NCBI GenBank assembly: GCA_033977485.1
Contig: CM066992.1
Coordinates: forward strand, 102,064,140-102,128,139
Direction: 5' to 3'
Length of the DNA stretch: 64,000 bases
Source of the DNA: Hydrangea macrophylla
Lineage: Eukaryota > Streptophyta > Magnoliopsida > Cornales > Hydrangeaceae
The translations under genes and the position numbers were made by a program. The notes under the pieces were generated by a model. The model had not been told where the DNA came from, made no database searches, and saw only the letters and a list, made by a program, of their open reading frames with translations. Shown piece by piece: positions 58,137 to 64,000 of this stretch. Numbering within the stretch: position 1 is the stretch's first letter; each line of letters opens with the position of its first letter.

Positions 58137-61100
58137 TGTAGACACCCCAATTTTGACCAAACGTCAAATCCAGGGATTGGTTACCTCTCAAAGACCGATG
58201 ATGACGATGACCGTGACGTTCGAAGATTTTCCAAGAAATTCAAAATCTTCAAGATGTTCTTCAAGTTAAAATTGCAAAATTAAAAATATATAATAAAAAA
58301 ATTAAAAAAGAGAGAGGGTTTGGGTAATCGGGAGAAACCCGAACATTGAAGGACACATGAGGAAATCAGTCTGAAAATTTGCTCAATATACATATAAAAA
58401 GGTTTTGAAAGAAAGTATAAAACGAAAATGATAAAAAGGAGTTTTAAATAAAGGAAAATTGTCTCTTGAAAAAAATAATAATAATAATAATAAGAAAAGC
58501 ATAGTATATTGAAGAATATACCATGCACATGGGTGCATACCACCCACATGGGTGCATTTTAGCACAAATCTACATGAATATATAAAGATAACTCACAAAA
58601 ATTAAGTTTAGATTAATTTTCCTTTCAAAAATTTAAAAAAAGGAGCAAATTCAGTTAGCCCCGGCACCCGGAAAAACCGGCGGCACTCACTGAGTGCCGC
58701 GCCGGCACTCACGGGTTGCCGCCCGGCATTCAGTGAATGCCGCCCTGCACTCAGTGAATGCCGCCGGCACCCGTCGAGTGCCGCTGGCTGTAACAGACTG
58801 CTTTTCTCACATGTTCTAGAAGAAAACTTTGCACATGGGTTTTCACCCGAATTTACCCATTTAACCTTGAATTGGTGGTCTATATAAAAAAACTTTTATC
58901 TTTATTTTGACGGAGACTTGAATGAACACACACACATATACTTGAATCTAGAGAGAGAGATAGGAATCATATAGAGAATTGAGAAAAAGAAAAGAATTTC
59001 TTGAAGAATTTGAAGAACTTTGAGAAGAATTTGAAATCTTAGAAGTGCTTCAAAAGAAATTGAAGAATTCTTTGAGGTCATAGAGGTAAGCTCTTAATCC
59101 TTGGTAGAGTTAGGATAATTCAATCACAAGTTCTTAGATCTAGGAACTTTTCACATTTTCAAAACCTCTCTTCTTACCCCATTTCATCACACACCACCAA
59201 GAACTTATGATTGAATTTCATGACATCTCATTAATTTGGATCTAATTAATGCCTTGGGTTTGAGATAAATTAGTTTTGAAGAATTTGTGTTCCTAAATAA
59301 AACTTTGATTTCCTTTATTTCTATTTCATTCATAAGGTTCATGAGATCTTCCATATCTCATTGAAACTCTTTGAATTTGATTCCTTATTCTCCTATAACC
59401 TTGTGATTCATATGGAGTTTAAAGTTGATCATGGTCATATCTACACATAGTTGGTGAGACACTAGTATCAATTCATGACTAGGATCTCTTTACTATGAAT
59501 CTTATGGAATTCATTCTATATTCCATAGAGGTTTATGTAGATTGTAATCTCATTTAGTCTCCAAGGACCATTAATTTGGTAGGAGAAATAATGAAATGAT
59601 TTCATATTCTTCAATGATCTTATATTTGATAGAGGAATTGGAGGTAGATTTTCATAGTCTATATTTAAAATAAGTAGGACCTTAGGATTTTCTTGCTAGA
59701 TCTCTAATTATGATATCTATGGTAGGAATCCATCAAGGTTAAATCTAGGGATGTCTTCCTATTTCATTACTTTATCCCATCAATCATAATCATACTTGGT
59801 TCTAGTCCTTTCTAGGATCATGGGTCAAGTTGGTTTTGAAATATGAACATTAATTCAACATTGGTGCAGTGAATCCTTAAACCCTCTGTGATCAAAGATT
59901 TTTCATAAAATCATGGTCCATTGGAATGGGATGAGACCAACTGGAGGGTGTTCATAACTCATATGAGTACCGCTGTGATTGTTGTTTTGATAAGATTCCA
60001 TACTTAGGATGGTTTGGGCTTATGATTTCCAAATAAGCAATTCTCTGTCCAAAATTTCAGAACAACAAACCGGTTTTAAAATTCATAGATCAGAACCCTA
60101 ACCAAGTTTTCATGACCTTTAATAATTTTTTCTAAGAACCTTAATGTGTTAGGAAGGTTCCCTAAAAAGAATGAAGCAATTCAGATTTGTTTGCTATTTT
60201 TAAAAAAATCATACAAGATCTCTGGACAGAGAGTTGTAAAATCCTGAGTGAGGTCTAGTATTTTCCGTATTCCCGGAGATCTAACCGTTGAAACCTCGAT
60301 ATTCTAATTGGGTTAAAAACTAGACTCACAGAGGCATAACATATCCAAAAATCATTAAGATCCAACCGTTGGAAGTATTTTATTTCTATTTTTTAAAATC
60401 TGGTCTGCTCTTTGTAATTCATAAAAAATTGCTACTATTTTTGTCTAATCTTATTTATTTCAACTCAAATGGTTCCCTAATGTCTTGGGACCCAAATCAT
60501 GTTTTGAATAATGATAATTTAGCTTAAATCCAGAGGCTAAGTGATCCAAATTAGTGAATAAATCCATGTTTTATTCTTATTCACATTCATTCATTCATGT
60601 ACATCAATGCTTATGATTAGATTTAGCTATTAAATAAAGTTGGATTTCATGCTTAATAGATCTAAGCTAGAGAATTGGGATTGATTTTTTGATATCATAT
60701 TATTATGTAAAGCATGTGGACTAATCTTTATTTTGTAGCGCATTTGAGGTACAATTTCTCATCTCTTCTCTGGTTTATTTACTTCATTGATTTTAATTGA
60801 TTTTCGACTCCATGTGCGACACCTTAGCTTAGGTTTTGCCATATGTGAATATGTGAATTAGAGACCTTTTCTTCTTCTTCTTCTTCTCTCTTTCTCTTGA
60901 CTGCTCTATTTTTGTCATGTCTCTCTTTTCTTTTCTTTTTGTTATCAAAACCCTAGGAGGTATATTATGTATGTATATATTATACACCTACATATATTAT
61001 AACACAAACACACAAAATGCTAAAAATCCCGTTTTTTGTCTAGGGGCCTCACAAAAAGGCTTTATATGGGCCCGAAATACATTCTAAAGTTCTAAAATGA

Positions 61101-61407
61101 GTGACCCAATGGGTGTACATATCCCGGGTACTTAATTTAAATGTTAAAAACACAAATTAACACATTCACGGGCCTATAATCACTACAAAAAAATAAACAC
61201 ATCAATTCTTCAATGACTTGTTCAACTTAAGTTTTTACAACTTAACTTCACCACTTAACTCTATAAAATTTCACACAATAATTAATGAATAAAATAAATA
61301 CACGCATATAAATAAATAACCATGGTTGTATATACAAAAATTTAGGTTGTCTCATTATTTTGTTTTTTTAAATAAATATTTATATAAAGAAAATACGGGG
61401 TGTTACA
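58137..61407 (+). mobile_element. LTR-like block of about 3.3 kb with GGCACTC palindromes
   Basis: TGTAGACACCCC at the start mirrors GGGGTGTTACA at the end, the usual TG...CA inverted ends of an LTR. A TATA box TATATAAAA (58881-58889) follows a palindrome cluster (58661-58790). No coding content. The flanks (CACAC and TGTAT) do not match, so if this is an LTR one side has been rearranged. Confidence 0.5.
58661..58790 (+). promoter_or_regulatory. GGCACTC...GAGTGCC palindrome array
   Basis: Successive inverted pairs such as CGGCACTCACTGAGTGCCG and CGGCATTCAGTGAATGCCG, about five in 130 bp, GC-rich in an AT-rich context and ending about 90 bp upstream of TATATAAAA. Confidence 0.75.
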
Positions 61408-62410
61408 TGTATACCAAGTGAAATTTCATTTAAAATTTTTATACAGCGCACATTTTCCTAATCAAGAATCTTAACTTTAAAAATCTTAAAATATTGTCTT
61501 TTTCACTATTTTTCCCAAAAAACAGTACTTTGATTCTAGAATTCAAAGAAAAAAAGTCATAAAAATAAAGAATATTTATGACTACCCAAAAATGAAGTCA
61601 TAAAAGTCTTGTTATTTATGACACTTTTCTAAATACTTATTATATACGACACTTTTCACAAACATGTCATAAAAAATCTTATTTTTTATGATAATTTTCA
61701 AAAAACTGTCATAAAAAATCTAATATGATTCTTAATAAAATCTAAATTTGTGACACTAAAAGTAACTATCAAGTGTTAATAGTCCAATTTCAAAAAGTAA
61801 TTTCTTAAAAACTAGTCTCTCAAAGGTCGATTTAAGTGAAATTTCACTTAATATTCATGTAAAGATTTAGTGAAATTTCACATAATATTCGTGTATGCCA
61901 AGTAAAATTTCACAAAATATTTTTGTACAGAGGACCTTTCCCTAATCAAGAATCTTAACTTTAAAAATCTTAGCATATTGTCTTTTTTTCACTATTTTTC
62001 CCAAAACAGTACTTACATTTGATTCTAGAATTCAATGAAAAAGAGTCATAAAAATAAAGAATATTTATGACTACCAAAAAATAAAGTCATAAAAGTCTTA
62101 TTATTTATGACCATTTTCAAAAAACTGTCATAAAAACTCTTATTATTTATGACCATTTTAAAAAAAACTGTCATAAAAAATCTTATTATTTATGACCATT
62201 TAAAAAAAACTGTCATAAACAATCTTATTATTTATGACTAAAAAAAAAAAATGGTCGTAAATAAAACACCACTTACCAATCTTATGACTATATTTGCAAA
62301 AAGAGTCATATATGTTAGAAAAAAGTATTTGTTATGACTCTTTTTTTAAAATAGTCATTAGCCCAAAATAAATAAAAAAAAAGTCATAAAAAGGGTTTTT
62401 TCTTGTAGTG
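61408..62410 (-). mobile_element. CACTA-type transposon end with subterminal repeats
   Basis: Read on the minus strand from 62410 the sequence starts CACTACAAGAAAAAACCC, the terminal sequence of CACTA (En/Spm) elements. Inward are many TTATGAC/GTCATAA motifs in both orientations, as expected of CACTA subterminal repeats. A 484-bp tandem duplication starts at 61408 and again at 61892. The other end is missing: the body stops at the LTR-like block at 61407. Confidence 0.65.
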
Positions 62411-64000
62411 ATTCTTAGATACACAAATCCATAAATCACCTAACTTATACATTATAAAATCACACTTCTCTTGAAATTCAGATGCGATGTCTGCAATGTT
62501 AAAAAAGGTCGTACACATTTGATTATAGTGACGTCCTACAACCATTACGCTCCAGTCACTATAACTGACTCGTACTTTTGTGTGACGCCTCTTTACGTAT
62601 TTCCTCCATATCCTTACTATGTATTTATTTGGAATGGAATAAATTCCTTCCAACATTAGCACGACAAGTGCATGCCGACACAATATTCCTCTAAACTCAA
62701 ACAAATGACAAATACCCTTTATTTCACATTCTTCCCCTTCTTCTTTCACCAAACAAACATTGAACTTTACCTTCCTCATACACTCTCCAAGTAAAAGATC
62801 CTCCGATACCTTCGTATTCCGCAATGGCACCACTAATCGTTAATTTAAATACTTGACAATACATCTTCCTATTAACTCCTCCTGAAACTCCTTAAACTTT
62901 GCGGTTGTATAAACTTCTTGAACTTGTTTTTCCATAGCATATCGACTAACAGTTGGGATCCATGAATTGTAACAATTGTAATCCGCATCATTTTCCTTTT
63001 TAACCTTATCATAGTGCATTCTCGTATTGATCCACAAACTGCTTCAAAGAAGTTTTCGAATTGACATACTTATCAAAAAGAGCATTCATGCTCTCACTCC
63101 GTTATGTGGTGGACATTCCAGCCAAAAAATAATCTTCACAAAACATGGGACCCATCTATGTCTTTCAGTGTACAACCCATTTAACCAATCATTTCTTTGC
63201 AGTTCAAACTTCTCCATCATTTTTACCCATCCAGTTTCAAACTCATCAAAAGTCAAAGAACCATATACAACTATGGCAAGAACATACTTAATCTGTTCAT
63301 ATTGCTTGAAACCACTTAATTTTTTCGGTATTTTCTTCATTATGTGCCATAAGCACCACCTATGGCGAGCATTTGGAAATACTATTTCTATTGCTTTTCG
63401 CATGGCTTGGTCTTAGTCAGTGATTATAGCACGTGGAGCACGACCAGACATATAAGCTAGCCATGACCTAAAAAATCATGTAAATGTCTCTGTGTCTTCA
63501 TTTGAAAGTAATCCACAACCCAACAATGTAGACTGGCCATGGTGATTGACTCCTATAAAAGGAGCAAATGGCATGTCATACTTATTAGTCAAGTATGTTG
63601 TGTTGAACGTTACGACATCACCAAACTCCTCGTAAACTGCCCTTTGTCTCCCATCTGCCCAAAATAAGTTCTTAAGTCGATTCTCGTCATCCAAATCCAA
63701 CATATAAAAAAAAATTAGAATCGGTCGCTTGTACATGCATGAAATAATTCTGAATTGCACTTGCATCACCCTCCCCTAACCTCAACCGCCTGACTTTGTC
63801 AATATAGTTTCGACAATCTTTTTCTGAAAAATCCAAATTTTCATATCCCCCGGCTTCAACCACTAATGATTGAAAACTCTTGTTCATTCTTATCCTAGAC
63901 CTATCATTAAGTTCAAGCCTTCTCTTTACCTCCTTACTTATTACCCTATTGCTCCTATGAAAGCGAGCTTTTCCTGGACTTAACAAATGATTATGTGTAA
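62411..64000 (-). pseudogene. FAR1/FHY3-like (MULE-derived) gene, broken and partial
   Basis: Minus-strand remnant of a FAR1-RELATED SEQUENCE type protein: the end of the FAR1-type N-terminal region (HRSNRVISKEVKRRLE), a MULE transposase domain (LFWADGRQRAVYEEFGDVVTF to AIEIVFPNARHRWCLWHI), and a SWIM zinc finger (CHLFEFRGILCRH at about 62665-62705). Family members are light-signalling transcription factors or MULE transposases. Damage: frame change at a poly-A run near 63710, stops near 63465, 63416 and 62840, and a pair of compensating frame changes between about 63015 and 63100. The 3' end is cut by the CACTA terminus and the 5' end lies beyond the window. It could belong to a MULE rather than a host gene. 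Confidence 0.82.

Noticed and set aside
61181..61200. CACTACAAAAAAAT as the missing left CACTA end
   Set aside because: It lies inside the LTR-like block (58137-61407), before the abrupt junction at 61407, and lacks the following terminal bases; probably chance.
58132..61412. 5-bp target duplication for the 3.3-kb LTR-like block
   Set aside because: CACAC and TGTAT differ, so the block is reported without one.

Overview
The window is nuclear DNA from a flowering plant, most likely a eudicot. It is AT-rich and has GA, GT and AT microsatellites, intron-bearing genes, a dirigent pair, a phytocystatin-like gene, and dense transposons. Only four protein-coding units look intact enough to be functional: two dirigent genes (6604-7170 and 14984-15559, + strand), one long hAT transposase (15978-18482, - strand) and a three-exon cystatin-like gene (19500-20884, - strand). 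Nothing prokaryotic, no CRISPR array and no rRNA or tRNA gene was seen.

Left part (1-25680). A GA-rich segment occurs twice (1-718 and 1591-2279). The two dirigent genes are local duplicates that share coding sequence, a promoter block, a GA-tract leader and 3' flank. Between them lie Helitron-like sequences, a 1.0-kb Harbinger-like element with TTA target duplication, and a six-unit tandem array of about 200 bp interrupted by a small inverted-repeat element. A hAT element sits just behind the second dirigent gene, followed by the cystatin-like gene, two copies of one 8-bp-TSD MITE family, and simple repeats.

Middle and right part (25681-61407). This is a nested pile of LTR retrotransposons. 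A nearly complete Ty3/gypsy chromovirus, probably Tekay/Del type (26294-37564, TSD CTCAT), has inserted in opposite orientation into an older solo LTR of its own family (25681-39951, TSD GGTTA). Two further LTRs of the family lie at 43584-47820 (- strand, carrying two inverted 658-bp LTR-like insertions) and 53439-58027 (+ strand, carrying a 1639-bp solo LTR with TSD CCTAG). Between them is a decayed Ty3/gypsy element (about 48101-53438) with its own 2130-bp solo-LTR insertion. A 3.3-kb LTR-like block follows (58137-61407).

Right edge (61408-64000). A CACTA-type terminus with subterminal TTATGAC-rich repeats cuts into the 3' end of a broken FAR1/FHY3-like (MULE-derived) gene that runs off the window.

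The most unusual pattern is that at least six, apparently seven, unrelated LTR families here each carry a private cluster of short CG-containing palindromes or repeats upstream of a TATA-like box on the same strand. Examples are GCGCGAGCGGCCCGCGCGAG, GGATCGATCC, TCGATCGATCGA, GGCATTCAGTGAATGCC, TTCGACTAGTCGAA and CCCGAGCGGTT. The sequences differ but the placement recurs, which suggests a convergent LTR-promoter architecture. The young chromovirus also carries an unrecognised 198-codon ORF ahead of gag.
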